A stretch of DNA of 64,000 bases from contig CAJUFB010000018.1 in the NCBI GenBank assembly GCA_910585805.1, positions 1-64,000 on the forward strand, read 5' to 3'. Of this stretch, positions 35,292 to 44,619 are shown one piece after another (the stretch's first letter is position 1; every line of letters begins with the position of its first letter). The stretch is from an uncultured Acetatifactor sp. (GTDB taxonomy: Bacteria > Bacillota > Clostridia > Lachnospirales > Lachnospiraceae). The notes beneath the pieces are model-generated. The model was not told the origin of the DNA. It ran no database searches and saw only the letters and a program-made list of their open reading frames with translations. A program made the position numbers and the translations under genes.

Positions 35292-36148
35292 TTTATCTCT
35301 CACATTTTTCATTTCCGGATATCGAGTTGGAGTACAGCTTTCTCATGGGGATAAAGCGCACATGCTATGACACTGTGTATCCTTTCCAGGTACTTTCAAA
35401 GCATGGACTGAGGATGCTGGACTTCGAGCCGGTGACAATCCTGTATGGCGGCAACGGTTCGGGCAAGACCACTGCCCTGAATGTAATCGCCGAAACGTTG
35501 GGACTGAAACGGGAGTCCGTATATAACAGGTCCAATTTCTTTGAGGACTATACCGCCATGTGCAATTATGAGGTACAGGTTCCGGTCCCGAAGAGGAGCA
35601 GGATTATCACAAGTGACGATGTGTTTGACTTCGTGCTGAATCTCCGGTGCCTGAATGACGGAATCAGCAATAAGCGGGAGGAACTGTTTGAGGAATATCT
35701 GGAGAATAAGTATGCCCATTTTCGGATGAAGTCCCTGGAGGATTACGAGCAGCTGAAAAAGGTTTATATGGCCCGCACGAAGACCCAGTCCAAATATGTC
35801 AGAAATAATCTGATGGACAATGTGCGGGAGCATTCCAACGGCGAGAGCGCGTTCCTGTATTTTTCCGAACAGATACAGGAGAACGGGCTTTATCTTCTGG
35901 ACGAGCCTGAGAACAGCCTGTCCCCGCTGAGACAACAGGAACTGGCGAAGTTTCTGGAGGATTCCGCCAGGTTTTTCGGGTGCCAGTTTCTGATTTCCAC
36001 CCACTCGCCGTTTCTGCTTTCCATGCGCGGCGCTAAAATATATGACATGGACGAGGAGCTTGTGGATGTGAAGCGCTGGACGGAACTGGAGGGAGTCCGT
36101 GTCTATTTCGACTTTTTTAAGAAGCATGAGGATGCGTTCATGGGGTGA
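35288..36148 (+). CDS. AAA-family (ABC-like/SMC-like) ATPase
   Basis: 286-residue stand-alone ATPase. Walker A GGNGSGKTT (near residue 55), a middle helical region, and a Walker B with ABC-type D-loop features LYLLDEPENSLSPLRQQELAKF near 210, then ISTHSPFLLSM as H-loop. This resembles the AAA_21/OLD-type group, whose members act in nucleic acid or defence roles, but no nuclease domain follows. Coupled to the small gene upstream. Confidence 0.8.
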   Translation: MIYLSHFSFPDIELEYSFLMGIKRTCYDTVYPFQVLSKHGLRMLDFEPVTILYGGNGSGKTTALNVIAETLGLKRESVYNRSNFFEDYTAMCNYEVQVPVPKRSRIITSDDVFDFVLNLRCLNDGISNKREELFEEYLENKYAHFRMKSLEDYEQLKKVYMARTKTQSKYVRNNLMDNVREHSNGESAFLYFSEQIQENGLYLLDEPENSLSPLRQQELAKFLEDSARFFGCQFLISTHSPFLLSMRGAKIYDMDEELVDVKRWTELEGVRVYFDFFKKHEDAFMG

Positions 36149-36289
36149 TGCAGACGGGAGAAAGCGACAGCCCCTGTAATGCATTGCTTTTATGTGTAAG
36201 GTTCGGAGAACGGGATATATTGCTCTGATGAAAAAAGGCTGCCGCACTTTTGTGTGACAACCTTTTCGCATTCTGTTCTTATTGGCCGA

Positions 36290-36463
36290 TCAGTTATAAT
36301 TCTCGATGCAGGGCTGGAACATGCTCTTGTTTACACCGCACAGAGGGCAGCACCAGTCATCGGGAAGGTCCTCGAATTTGGTTCCGGGAGCAATGCCGTG
36401 CTCGGGATCGCCTTTCTCAGGATCATAAGTATACCCGCAGGGGTTGCAAAAATATTTCTGCAT
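36290..36463 (-). CDS. Rubredoxin
   Basis: 57-residue iron protein with two CxxC-type motifs, CNPCGYTYDPEKGD and CCPLCGVNKSMF, that bind one Fe. Electron carrier, likely partner of rubrerythrin at 49.2 kb in peroxide reduction. The frame runs on upstream to 36622, but the family length and the AAGGAGG site before 36463 fix this start. Confidence 0.96.
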   Translation of the reverse strand: MQKYFCNPCGYTYDPEKGDPEHGIAPGTKFEDLPDDWCCPLCGVNKSMFQPCIENYN

Positions 36464-36711
36464 GATAGTAAGCCTCCTTTCATGATATAGGATAAGGATA
36501 TTGTAGCATTTACAGGGAATTGCGTCAAGGGGAGGAGACAAGTTTTCCGAGTTGTGATTCTGTCTGTGATTCCGACTGTCTGTGTACGACAGAGAGTATT
36601 TCCTGCATAGAAAACATTTCAAAAGGCTTTAGAATTTCTTAAGCATTATAAGGTGAAATTCTGGAGATTTTCTGCTTATAATAGCATAGATTTCAGGAAG
36701 GGAGAATCGAG

Positions 36712-37581
36712 ATGCAGACTGAGACAGCAATTGAAATTCGGAATCTGACGAAAAATTACGGGAAAAAGCAGGCACTTTCGGAGATAAACCTCACGATACC
36801 CCGGGGGATGTTCGGACTGCTTGGGCCCAACGGCGCGGGAAAGACTACGTTGATGAAGATACTGGCCACCCTGCTTCAGAAGACGGAAGGACAGGTGAAC
36901 ATATGCGGCGTGCCGGTTGAAAACTGTAAAGAAATACGGAAAATGACGGGATACCTTCCCCAGGATTTTTCCATGTACGGCAATATGAGCGCTTATGAGG
37001 CGCTGGACTATCTGGCCGTGCTGTCGGGAATGAGCAGGGCGGAGCGGATTAGGAAGGTGCCCGAGATGCTGGCGGTGGTCAATCTGACAGAGAAGCGGAG
37101 GACAAAGGTGAAGTCCATGTCGGGAGGGATGAAGCGGCGGCTTGGCATCGCCCAGGCCATCATACACGACCCGAAAGTCATCATTGTGGACGAACCCACG
37201 GCGGGGCTGGACCCGGAGGAGAGAATCCGTTTCCGGAATCTGCTATGTGAGATTGCGAAAGACAGGGTTGTCTTGCTTTCCACTCACATTGTGGGGGACA
37301 TTGAAGCGACCTGCGAGAATATCGCCGTATTGAACCAGGGAAAGGTGTGCTTTCAGGGAAAGGTAGCGGAACTGCTTTCCTCTGTGGAGGGGAAAGTATA
37401 TTCTGCGGAAATCCCTGCGGAGGAGCTGGAGCGGGTGAAGGAAAACCATATGGTGACGGGGATTCTGACTACCGGGAGCACAGCAAACGTAAAAATAATA
37501 GCAGAAACGAAGCCTTTTCCTCAGGCAAGGCCGGTACAGCCTGATGTGGAGGATGCCTACATGTACCTGATGAACAGCTGA
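36712..37581 (+). CDS. ABC transporter ATP-binding protein
   Basis: 289-residue subunit with Walker A GPNGAGKTT (near residue 38), Q-loop YLPQDF, signature MSGGMKRRLGIAQ, Walker B VIIVDEPTAGLDPEERI and H-loop STHIV. The C-terminal 70 residues are a DUF4162-like extension. The next two genes are permease-like, so this forms a three-gene ABC-2-type exporter. No two-component system or substrate gene adjoins. Start has GGGAG 8 bases upstream. Confidence 0.93.
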   Translation: MQTETAIEIRNLTKNYGKKQALSEINLTIPRGMFGLLGPNGAGKTTLMKILATLLQKTEGQVNICGVPVENCKEIRKMTGYLPQDFSMYGNMSAYEALDYLAVLSGMSRAERIRKVPEMLAVVNLTEKRRTKVKSMSGGMKRRLGIAQAIIHDPKVIIVDEPTAGLDPEERIRFRNLLCEIAKDRVVLLSTHIVGDIEATCENIAVLNQGKVCFQGKVAELLSSVEGKVYSAEIPAEELERVKENHMVTGILTTGSTANVKIIAETKPFPQARPVQPDVEDAYMYLMNS

Positions 37582-37713
37582 CAGGATGCGGCCGTTGCTT
37601 TTTCCTAAACAAATTGCAGCGGTTATTTTCCGGCAATTTCTAAGGAGCGGGGAAAGCGCGGGGCAGGAAGAAGGTAAGGAAGTATTATCCTGAGAGGAAA
37701 GGAAGAGGAGGTT

Positions 37714-38955
37714 ATGTTCGGAGCATTATTTGTAAAAGAATGCAGGCAGGTTTTGAGGAGCCTGGTATATTATCTTTATGTCGCGGTCTTTGCTCTGTTT
37801 ATATACAGCCAGATGGGAAGCGAGGGACTGGACGTGAAGGAGCCTGTGCCGGGGCAGTCCGGGTACGGGCAGATAGTGACGCATGATGAAACCCTGATCA
37901 TGGAGGGGGTTTTGGAGAAACTGGCATGGGATGTTTATTACAATTCATTTACTACCTATCCCATTGGATTTTATAAAGAGGTACAGCTTACAGCCGGCGA
38001 GAGGGAACAGGCGGGGGAAATTCTGGAACGCTGTACGGGCAAAGGCTATGAAGAACTGATGGAGGAGATGATAGGGTATTTCAGTCAATATGAGCAGGAT
38101 CCCATGGGAGATGCCGGGGAAGCGTATGAAAGTTATAAAGTGACTGTGAAAGAAGGATTCACTTATGAAGAATTCGGTGCGGCAATGGAAGAGGTATGCC
38201 GTCTTGTAGGCAAAGGCTCCTCTTATGAGAAAAATACCTACGAAAACAGCATCCGTGTTCCCATGACCTATGAACAGGCGAAAGAGGAATATGATGCACT
38301 GTGTGAGAAAGACCGGCTGACAAGGGGGTATATGCGTCTGTTCTGCGATTATGCGGGGATAGTGCTTGCCGTTCTGCCTGTTTTTGTGGGTGTGTCCGGA
38401 GCGCTTCGGGATAAAAGGGCAAAGGCGCAGCAGGTTCTCTTTGCAAAACCGGCTTCCGGCGGGCTGATTGTCATAAGCCGTTATCTCGCCAATCTGGTCA
38501 TGCTCTTTCTTCCGGTGATTGCTGCCGCTTTTTGGCTGCAGCTCTCCTGCCTTGACAGGGCCCAGTCCCTTGGCATACAGGCGGACAGATGGGCATTTCT
38601 GACAGTGCCCGGCATGTGGCTTCTGCCGGAGGTTATGGTTGTGCTTGCGCTGGCTTTTCTGATTACAGAGTTTACCGATACGATTTTGTCCGTATTTGTG
38701 CAGGTGGCATGGGGAATCGGAAGTCTGTTCGGCGCGTCTGTATTAGTGGGGGATTTCAGGCTGAGGCTGGTGGCAAGATGGAATACACTTGGGGAAACGA
38801 CGCTTTATATTTCCCAGGAACAGGAATTCTTAAGGAACAGGGGATACTATTTTCTGCTGGCGATAGTCTGTTTGATACTCACGGTGGTTGTCTATGAGAG
38901 AAAACGCAGAAAGGGGGAAACTTTCTATGGGAAAATTCGGAATGCTGGCCGTTAG
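37714..38955 (+). CDS. ABC-2-type permease subunit
   Basis: 413 residues. One helix at about 18-36, then a large extracytoplasmic domain of about 170 residues, then five to six helices from about 210 to the end, ending with a basic tail. Typical layout of ABC-2 permeases. GAGGAGG before the ATG. The last 29 bases overlap the next permease gene. Confidence 0.8.
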   Translation: MFGALFVKECRQVLRSLVYYLYVAVFALFIYSQMGSEGLDVKEPVPGQSGYGQIVTHDETLIMEGVLEKLAWDVYYNSFTTYPIGFYKEVQLTAGEREQAGEILERCTGKGYEELMEEMIGYFSQYEQDPMGDAGEAYESYKVTVKEGFTYEEFGAAMEEVCRLVGKGSSYEKNTYENSIRVPMTYEQAKEEYDALCEKDRLTRGYMRLFCDYAGIVLAVLPVFVGVSGALRDKRAKAQQVLFAKPASGGLIVISRYLANLVMLFLPVIAAAFWLQLSCLDRAQSLGIQADRWAFLTVPGMWLLPEVMVVLALAFLITEFTDTILSVFVQVAWGIGSLFGASVLVGDFRLRLVARWNTLGETTLYISQEQEFLRNRGYYFLLAIVCLILTVVVYERKRRKGETFYGKIRNAGR

Positions 38956-39550
38956 CTTTGTGAAAAGGCAGTACTATCCCCATCTGTTGCTGACTTTATT
39001 GTTTGTGGCGTTTTCCGGCGGATTTGTAAGCTTTAAGGGATTGGATGCCCTGCAGGCGGCAAAGGTTATGGAGATGTACGCGGCATTTACGGGAATCCTT
39101 TTATTGACGCCCCTTTTTATGCCGGAGCAGGATAAGGAAATCTGGGATTTGGAGAGAAGTAAGAAGACATCCATGTGGGAAATTTATCTGCCCCGGGTTA
39201 TTCTGGCGCTTTTGGGCTGCCTCCTGGTGGTTTTCCTGTTTGTGGGCCGTATGGAAAGAGGAGGGGGAGAGTTTGACGGGGGCATCCTGTTCAGAGGGGC
39301 ATGCTGCGAGATTCTCTTTTTGGGAAGCATCGGCTTTTTTGTCTCGGCGGTGACAAATCAGGCGGTAATCGGGTATATGGCTGCAGTGGCTTATTATGCC
39401 ATGAATGTGGGCGGAACGAAATATCTGGGGAAATTTGCTCTGTTTCAGATGATGAAAGGCGATTATGGAACATGGCTGTATTGGCTCCTGGGGGCTGCGG
39501 TGCTGCTTGCAGGCGGGGTTTTGATTCGGGAGAGAGTGGTCAGGGGTTAA
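38927..39550 (+). CDS. ABC permease subunit
   Basis: 207 residues and six hydrophobic helices. Start 38927 is 9 bases after a GGGGG site; the frame opens at 38888 inside the preceding gene. Overlap of 29 bases suggests coupling. Third component of the 36712-39550 transporter. Confidence 0.75.
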   Translation: MGKFGMLAVSFVKRQYYPHLLLTLLFVAFSGGFVSFKGLDALQAAKVMEMYAAFTGILLLTPLFMPEQDKEIWDLERSKKTSMWEIYLPRVILALLGCLLVVFLFVGRMERGGGEFDGGILFRGACCEILFLGSIGFFVSAVTNQAVIGYMAAVAYYAMNVGGTKYLGKFALFQMMKGDYGTWLYWLLGAAVLLAGGVLIRERVVRG

Positions 39551-39703
39551 GCCCGGGAGATTTGGGATATCGTCAGACTTTTCGGTGGGGAGTTTTGGCG
39601 GAAGGATTGAGAGTAATATATAATATTCTGGTTTAAAAAAGTATGAAGATGTAGTATATTAAATAGTAAGAGGTAGTTTATAGCACGAATGGGAGGTGGT
39701 TTA

Positions 39704-39985
39704 TTGAAATTTGAATGGGATGAGGACAAAAATAAACTAAACTATAAGAAGCACGGAATTGACTTTGAAACTGCGATGTTAGTCTTTAATGATTTACAGC
39801 GAATTGAAATATATGATGTTGAGCACAGTATTAATGAAGATCGTTATAATACCATCGGAATGGTACATGATGTTTTGTTTGTTGTATACACAGAGAGGAA
39901 AGAGAATATACGGTTAATATCAGCAAGACTTGCAACTAAAACAGAGAGGAGCATTTATTATGATACAGACAGTTACTTTGAATAG
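39704..39985 (+). CDS. BrnT-family toxin
   Basis: About 93 residues, ribonuclease toxin family. N-terminal LKFEWDEDKNKLNYKKHGIDFETA is characteristic, as are VFNDLQRIEIYD, EDRYNTIG and the C-terminal RLISARLATKTERSIYYD. BrnT proteins usually begin with MKFEWD, so I start at the TTG at 39704, which has GGAGGTGG 4 bases upstream. The ATG at 39689 overlaps that ribosome site. Its end overlaps the next gene by 26 bases. Confidence 0.85.
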   Translation: MKFEWDEDKNKLNYKKHGIDFETAMLVFNDLQRIEIYDVEHSINEDRYNTIGMVHDVLFVVYTERKENIRLISARLATKTERSIYYDTDSYFE

Positions 39986-40148
39986 GAATCAAAAGCCTAC
40001 ATCAGAGCAGATCAGACAGATAGAAGAAGCAGCAAAGAGGGAGATTGTATTTGATGAAGATTCTCCCGAACTTACACCAGCCATGGAAAAAGCATTTCGG
40101 TTGGCAGCGAAAAATCGTAATACACAAAGAAAAACGGGCGTATCCTAA
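39960..40148 (+). CDS. Antitoxin partner of the BrnT-like toxin
   Basis: 62 residues, charged, with KPTSEQIRQIEEAAKREIVFDEDSPELTPAMEKAF. Such short DNA-binding-type antitoxins follow brnT. ATG 39960 has GAGGAG upstream. It overlaps the toxin gene, as is common for toxin-antitoxin pairs with toxin first. The BrnA ribbon-helix-helix domain is not obvious, so a different antitoxin family is possible. Confidence 0.7.
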   Translation: MIQTVTLNRNQKPTSEQIRQIEEAAKREIVFDEDSPELTPAMEKAFRLAAKNRNTQRKTGVS

Positions 40149-40168
40149 CATTTTGATAGTCCCCATGC

Positions 40169-40197
40169 TTGAATTCGCCCCCGGTTCATAGTATAAT
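40169..40197 (+). promoter_or_regulatory. Promoter of pgi
   Basis: TTGAAT (40169-40174), 17-base spacer, TATAAT (40192-40197), 47 bases before the ATG. Confidence 0.65.
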
Positions 40198-40244
40198 CGT
40201 AGAGTAAGGTTGCTATCAAAAATAGATGTAGATCGGAGGCAAAT

Positions 40245-41825
40245 ATGATTAGCTGGAACAATTTGGATACCATTTCCGCATACGGGGAGTTACAGAAGGT
40301 GACACCTGTAAACCTTGTGGAGGCAATGACGGGAGAGAAGGGCGCAGAACGTGTGGCGAAATACAGTGTTCCCATGGCGGCAGGGCTTGCTTACAATTAC
40401 GGCGCGAAGCAGGTGGACGACGAGATTCTGAAGGCGCTTGCAAAGCTGGCGGAAGAGACCCGGCTTGCGGAGAAGTTTGAAGCCCTTTACAACGGCGAGG
40501 TGATCAATACCGGAGAAAAGCGCATGGTGCTCCATCACATGACCCGCGGACAGTTGGGAGAAGCCGTTACAGCCGACGGTGTGGACAAGCGCAGTTTCTA
40601 TGCGGAGCAGCAGAAAAAGATAGCGGAACTGGCCAATAAGGTACACAGCGGCGAAATCACAAACTCGGCAGGAGAGAAATTTACCACCGTTGTACAGATT
40701 GGCATCGGCGGCAGTGACCTGGGACCCCGGGCCATGTACCTGGCTCTGGAAAACTGGGCCAAGGTAAATAACACATTCAAGATGGAAGCCAGGTTCATCA
40801 GCAATGTAGACCCCGACGATGCCGCGGCAGTGCTGAACACCATTGACGTAGAGCATTCCCTTTTCGTACTGGTATCCAAATCCGGCACCACCCTTGAGAC
40901 CCTGACCAATGAATCCTTTGTAAAGGATGCGCTGAAGAATGCAGGGCTGGATGCCTCCAAGCATATGATTGCCGTTACCAGCGAGACTTCGCCTCTGGCA
41001 AAGAGCGACGATTATCTGGCGGCGTTCTTTATGGATGATTATATCGGCGGCAGGTTCTCCTCCACTTCCGGCGTAGGCGGAGCGGTATTGTCTCTGGCAT
41101 TCGGGCCGGAGGTATTTGCGCAGTTCCTGGAGGGCGCGGCAGAGGAAGATAAGCTGGCGAAGAACAAAGATATGTATGCAAACCCTGCCATGCTGGATGC
41201 CCTGATCGGTGTTTACGAGCGGAACGTGCTGGGGTATCAGAATACAGCCGTGCTGCCTTATTCTCAGGCTTTGAGCCGTTTCCCCGCGCATTTGCAGCAG
41301 CTTGACATGGAGTCCAACGGAAAGTCGGTAAATCGTTTCGGAGAGCCGGTAACATATTCTACAGGCCCCGTGATCTTTGGAGAGCCGGGCACCAACGGAC
41401 AGCATTCATTCTATCAGCTGCTTCACCAGGGTACGGATATTATACCGCTGCAGTTTGTGGGCTTCAGGAATAACCAGATGGGCAGGGATGTGGTGATCCA
41501 GGACAGCACCAGCCAGCAGAAGCTCTGTGCCAATGTAGCGGCACAGATCGTGGCATTCGCCTGCGGAAAAGCGGATGAGAACCGCAATAAGAATTTCCAG
41601 GGAGGACGTCCTTCCAGTATCATTATCGGCGAGCAGCTGACACCTCAGGCGTTGGGCGCGCTGCTGTCCCATTTTGAGAACAAGGTCATGTTCCAGGGCT
41701 TTGTGTGGAATATCAACAGCTTTGACCAGGAAGGGGTACAGTTGGGTAAGGTTCTGGCAAAGAAGGTGCTGGCCCATGACACGGACGGCGCGTTGAAGGC
41801 TTACAGTGAACTTTTGAATATTTAG
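40245..41825 (+). CDS. pgi: Glucose-6-phosphate isomerase
   Basis: 526-residue glycolytic enzyme interconverting glucose-6-phosphate and fructose-6-phosphate. VQIGIGGSDLGPRAMYLAL near residue 150, SKSGTTLET near 210, GGRFSSTSGVGG near 266, and FGEPGTNGQHSFYQLLHQGT near 375 are all conserved PGI motifs. GGAGG lies 7 bases before the ATG. Monocistronic with its own promoter and terminator. Confidence 0.97.
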   Translation: MISWNNLDTISAYGELQKVTPVNLVEAMTGEKGAERVAKYSVPMAAGLAYNYGAKQVDDEILKALAKLAEETRLAEKFEALYNGEVINTGEKRMVLHHMTRGQLGEAVTADGVDKRSFYAEQQKKIAELANKVHSGEITNSAGEKFTTVVQIGIGGSDLGPRAMYLALENWAKVNNTFKMEARFISNVDPDDAAAVLNTIDVEHSLFVLVSKSGTTLETLTNESFVKDALKNAGLDASKHMIAVTSETSPLAKSDDYLAAFFMDDYIGGRFSSTSGVGGAVLSLAFGPEVFAQFLEGAAEEDKLAKNKDMYANPAMLDALIGVYERNVLGYQNTAVLPYSQALSRFPAHLQQLDMESNGKSVNRFGEPVTYSTGPVIFGEPGTNGQHSFYQLLHQGTDIIPLQFVGFRNNQMGRDVVIQDSTSQQKLCANVAAQIVAFACGKADENRNKNFQGGRPSSIIIGEQLTPQALGALLSHFENKVMFQGFVWNINSFDQEGVQLGKVLAKKVLAHDTDGALKAYSELLNI

Positions 41826-41911
41826 GCGCATAATAATATTTTTCTATGCTATATGGCATTATTTTGGTTCCGGCTTGTCCGGGCCGTGGTTTTAAAGGGA
41901 TTGCCTGAAAT

Positions 41912-42370
41912 ATGGGCTGCCGCTCCGACGGATGGAAATCTGTGGGGGCGGCAGCATTTTTAGTCTCTTTTTTACGGGAAGCGGAGCCGGATTGTGCCTG
42001 GGCGCATGTCTCTTATGCTGACGCCCTGTTGAGAGCCGGCAGTCTGGAGGAAGCTTACGGGGAAATCCTGGAGGCGCTTCGTCTGGACGAGAACGATATC
42101 AATGTCCTGACAATGGCCGGTGACTTATGCGCACAGTTGGGGAAATATGAGGAAGCAGTCCGGCATTGGGACAAAGCTTATGCATGTGACCCTTCCCAGA
42201 TTGCCTGCCTTTTTTCCAAGGCTGAAATGTACGCTTCTATCGGCCGGACTGAGGCCGCTGTCAGGCAATTTGAGGAAATTCTCGCCTGGTTGGAAACGCA
42301 TGGCTATAACATGCAGTTGGAGGGAGTACATCCGCGCCGCCGTATCCAGGAACTTCTGGCACAGAGGTAG
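41912..42370 (+). CDS. TPR-repeat protein, probably 5'-truncated
   Basis: Reading frame of 152 residues. Residues from about 23 onwards form three TPR motifs, e.g. AHVSYADALLRAGSLEEAYGEILEALRLDEND and DLCAQLGKYEEAVRHWDKAYACDP. The first 22 residues are encoded by the pgi terminator hairpin and no ribosome site precedes the ATG. I think the N-terminal part of the gene is lost, or the true start is a later non-ATG codon. Function unknown. Confidence 0.5.
   Translation: MGCRSDGWKSVGAAAFLVSFLREAEPDCAWAHVSYADALLRAGSLEEAYGEILEALRLDENDINVLTMAGDLCAQLGKYEEAVRHWDKAYACDPSQIACLFSKAEMYASIGRTEAAVRQFEEILAWLETHGYNMQLEGVHPRRRIQELLAQR
41916..41973 (+). terminator. Intrinsic terminator of pgi
   Basis: Stem GCTGCCGCTCC with its complement ending GCGGCAGC (11 pairs including one wobble), followed by ATTTTTAG and a T-rich tail. 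It overlaps the beginning of the TPR reading frame. Confidence 0.8.
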
Positions 42371-42427
42371 GCTTCTGTTTCCGGGCTGTCCATTGAAAGA
42401 ACAGCTAAAATTGGAAGCAGTAAAAAA

Positions 42428-42459
42428 CAGGAGGAGCGAGCCTTTGCTCATTCCTCCTG
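42428..42459 (-). terminator. Original rubrerythrin terminator, left behind at the element's left end
   Basis: On the minus strand CAGGAGGAATGAG pairs with CTCGCTCCTCCTG (one mismatch, one wobble), followed by TTTTTT. It would have ended the rubrerythrin transcript before the integrative element separated the two. Confidence 0.75.
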
Positions 42460-42561
42460 GTAATATCTCTCAAAGTCAGGCAGTCTGCTTAACCAAAATA
42501 CCTCTTAAGCAGCCCCTCGAAAGCTTTGCCATGTCTGGCCTCATCCCTTGCCATCTCATGC
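42447..42561. repeat. Left attachment repeat (att), 3' end of rubrerythrin gene
   Basis: 115 bases, 114 identical to 49113-49227 in direct orientation (only difference G at 42537 versus T at 49203). On the minus strand it encodes the last residues of rubrerythrin, EMARDEARHGKAFEGLLKRYFG, and a stop. The difference is silent in an Ala codon. Confidence 0.93.
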
Positions 42562-42563
42562 GG

Positions 42564-42590
42564 CGTTATGCGTTGTGCCAACGCATACGC
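42564..42590. other. Hairpin next to left att
   Basis: TATGCGTTG-TGC-CAACGCATA perfect 9-base stem, extendable by three pairs with one bulge, directly inside the left repeat. Possibly an integrase or excisionase site. Confidence 0.55.
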
Positions 42591-42636
42591 AAGGGATAAA
42601 TAAAGGAAAATAGCCACTTTTCATTGGAATTATCTT

Positions 42637-42693
42637 TCCACCTTTCCACTAATTCAAAACATGGATTTTTGAAAAAGTCCACTAAATTCCACT
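42637..42693 (+). repeat. Left cluster of TCCACY motifs (candidate integrase arm sites)
   Basis: TCCACC or TCCACT at 42637, 42645, 42678 and 42688, all in the same orientation, between the left att and the integrase start. Confidence 0.55.
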
Positions 42694-42707
42694 AGGAGGG
42701 CAAGTCC

Positions 42708-43922
42708 ATGAATGAAAAAGAAAATGTAGGTATCTATCAGTTAGAAAATGGTTATTGGGGTTTTCGTTACACAATCACTGTAAACGGAAAGAAAAAAGAT
42801 GTCAAGAAAAACAAAGATTTAAACGGGAATCCGATAAAAACAGAGAAAGCAGCTATCAAAGCAAGGGCGGCAGCACTAGAGCGAGAAAAGGTAAATAGAA
42901 GTTTTAAGCCTAAAATGCAGCGTATGACTTTTGCAGAGGTCTATCAAGAGTACTGTGAATTTGGGCGTAGTGGTAAAGCATATACTACAATCAAAAAACA
43001 GGATAGCTTATGGGAAAACCACTTGAAAGACAAATTTGGGAAACGCTTTATTGACGATATTAGCGTGGCAGAAGTCAATGATTATCTTGAAACACTTTAC
43101 TATACAGAAGGGCGGGCTTATAAATATGTTGAGGGATTTTTAAAAATGTTTTATTTGATTTTCGGGCAAGCCTATTCCCGCAACTATCTTGAAATAGATA
43201 CATATAACAAATTGTGTGTCACAAAAGAGGCAAGAATAAAAATGCCGAAAATGAAAACAGATGAGGATTTAGACATTGTAGCGTATAACAATGAACAGAT
43301 ATCGTTGCTTGACGCTTATTTCAAGGGGACAAATGCAGAAACAGCTTTTTTGTTGGGATGCTATTGTGGATTACGTATCAATGAATGCTATGGGTTGAAA
43401 TGGGATAATATAGATTTAAAAAATGGCACGATAACTATAGACCGACAAATGCAGTATCAAGATGGACTTATCAAATTGGTTTCAGTAAAGACAAGAAACG
43501 GTCGCAGAAAAGTATATTTGTGTCAACGACTTATTGAATATTTTACTCTTTTGGCGCAGGAGCGGGAGACATGTTCAAATACATTAAATGCACAAAGAAT
43601 GCAGAATCAGACTATTATAGAGGATATAGGCGGGCAGCAGATATCAAGCTTAGAATTAGTTAATACGCTGCCTAATGGAAAGATACAGACGCTAAATTCC
43701 ATGAAATACCATTCAAGAACAATCAAGAGCAGATTTAAGATTGATTTCAAATTTCATCACTTGCGCCACACATACGGAACAAGACTTGCGGAAATGAATA
43801 CACCAACACATATTCTTTGTAACCAGATGGGGCACGCAAGCGGCAAAGTAACAGAGCGTTATTATCTCGCTGTTTCGCAAAACGGAATAGATATTTTAAC
43901 GAGGAATCTCAATAAAATGTAA
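42708..43922 (+). CDS. Tyrosine site-specific integrase
   Basis: 404 residues. N-terminal arm-binding-type domain (residues 8-60, NGYWGFRYTITVNGKKKDVKK), SAM-like core-binding domain (70-165), catalytic domain from 195. Catalytic Arg in CYCGLRINECYGL near 225, HHLRHTYGTRLAEM near 349, His in MGHASGKVTERYYL near 375 and the final Tyr in ERYYL. Tn916/phage-type integrase. ATG follows AGGAGGGCAAGTCC. It catalyses insertion between the rubrerythrin repeats. Confidence 0.95.
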   Translation: MNEKENVGIYQLENGYWGFRYTITVNGKKKDVKKNKDLNGNPIKTEKAAIKARAAALEREKVNRSFKPKMQRMTFAEVYQEYCEFGRSGKAYTTIKKQDSLWENHLKDKFGKRFIDDISVAEVNDYLETLYYTEGRAYKYVEGFLKMFYLIFGQAYSRNYLEIDTYNKLCVTKEARIKMPKMKTDEDLDIVAYNNEQISLLDAYFKGTNAETAFLLGCYCGLRINECYGLKWDNIDLKNGTITIDRQMQYQDGLIKLVSVKTRNGRRKVYLCQRLIEYFTLLAQERETCSNTLNAQRMQNQTIIEDIGGQQISSLELVNTLPNGKIQTLNSMKYHSRTIKSRFKIDFKFHHLRHTYGTRLAEMNTPTHILCNQMGHASGKVTERYYLAVSQNGIDILTRNLNKM

Positions 43923-44015
43923 ACTTTAAAAAACGGAAAAGACGATAAAAACGTGGAGCGGTGGCAGAAGAATAGATTCTTAATTTATATAGAATTTGAA
44001 TGGAGAGATAAAAGC

Positions 44016-44246
44016 ATGGAAGAACTGTATTTAATTATGAGAGATTTTTTAGAGGTGGAGTATAATCAGGAATCTTTTGTTTGTCTTTTGAAGGCAGCAG
44101 AAGCCACTTATACAGACGAAAATCAGGTAGATGCTAGACTGATTGCCAATAGCGCAAAAGTTTATTTAAAAGGCTTACAAGAGGATTTGAGAGCAGCTAT
44201 CAATAGAATGGATTCATACATAGCAGAAAACGCAAAGAAGCAATAG
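44016..44246 (+). CDS. Small acidic protein, unknown
   Basis: 76 residues (MEELYLIMRDFLEVEYNQESF...), helical, ending in KK. ATG 44016 follows GGAGAG. The frame opens at 43953 without a site. Lies just after the integrase on the same strand. Excisionase-like function possible by position only. Confidence 0.5.
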   Translation: MEELYLIMRDFLEVEYNQESFVCLLKAAEATYTDENQVDARLIANSAKVYLKGLQEDLRAAINRMDSYIAENAKKQ

Positions 44247-44291
44247 GAATGCAACAGGCAGCAGCGTTGGAGGAATAATCAATACTGCTGC

Positions 44292-44516
44292 CTATTTCTT
44301 TGGATATTCTGTTTTGATGTTGCTTGCTCCTGTGATGTAATCCATGGAGACATTGTAGAATTTGGCAAGAATCATAATGTTGTCTATGGGAATTCTGGTC
44401 TTGCCGGATTCATAATCGGCATAGGTTCTTTGCCCTATGTGTAGTAGGTCGGCAACTTTTTGTTGGGTTAGGGAATTATCTTCGCGGATTTCTCTTATTC
44501 TTTCATTGTATTTCAT
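44292..44516 (-). CDS. XRE-family repressor
   Basis: 74 residues. HTH at the N-terminus: RIREIREDNSLTQQKVADLLHIGQRTYADYESGKTRIPIDNIMILAKFYNVSMDYI, typical of Cro/CI-type regulators. Start 44516 has GAGGTG 6 bases upstream. Divergent from the following plus-strand gene, so probably controls the element. Confidence 0.9.
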   Translation of the reverse strand: MKYNERIREIREDNSLTQQKVADLLHIGQRTYADYESGKTRIPIDNIMILAKFYNVSMDYITGASNIKTEYPKK

Positions 44517-44619
44517 GGTTAGCACCTCTTTGGATAAGTATAAAGGATTAGTAGAAAACTCTTGACAAATAGAGTTATAAACTCTAAAATAAAGAAAAGT
44601 GTATCGGGAGGAAAAATGG

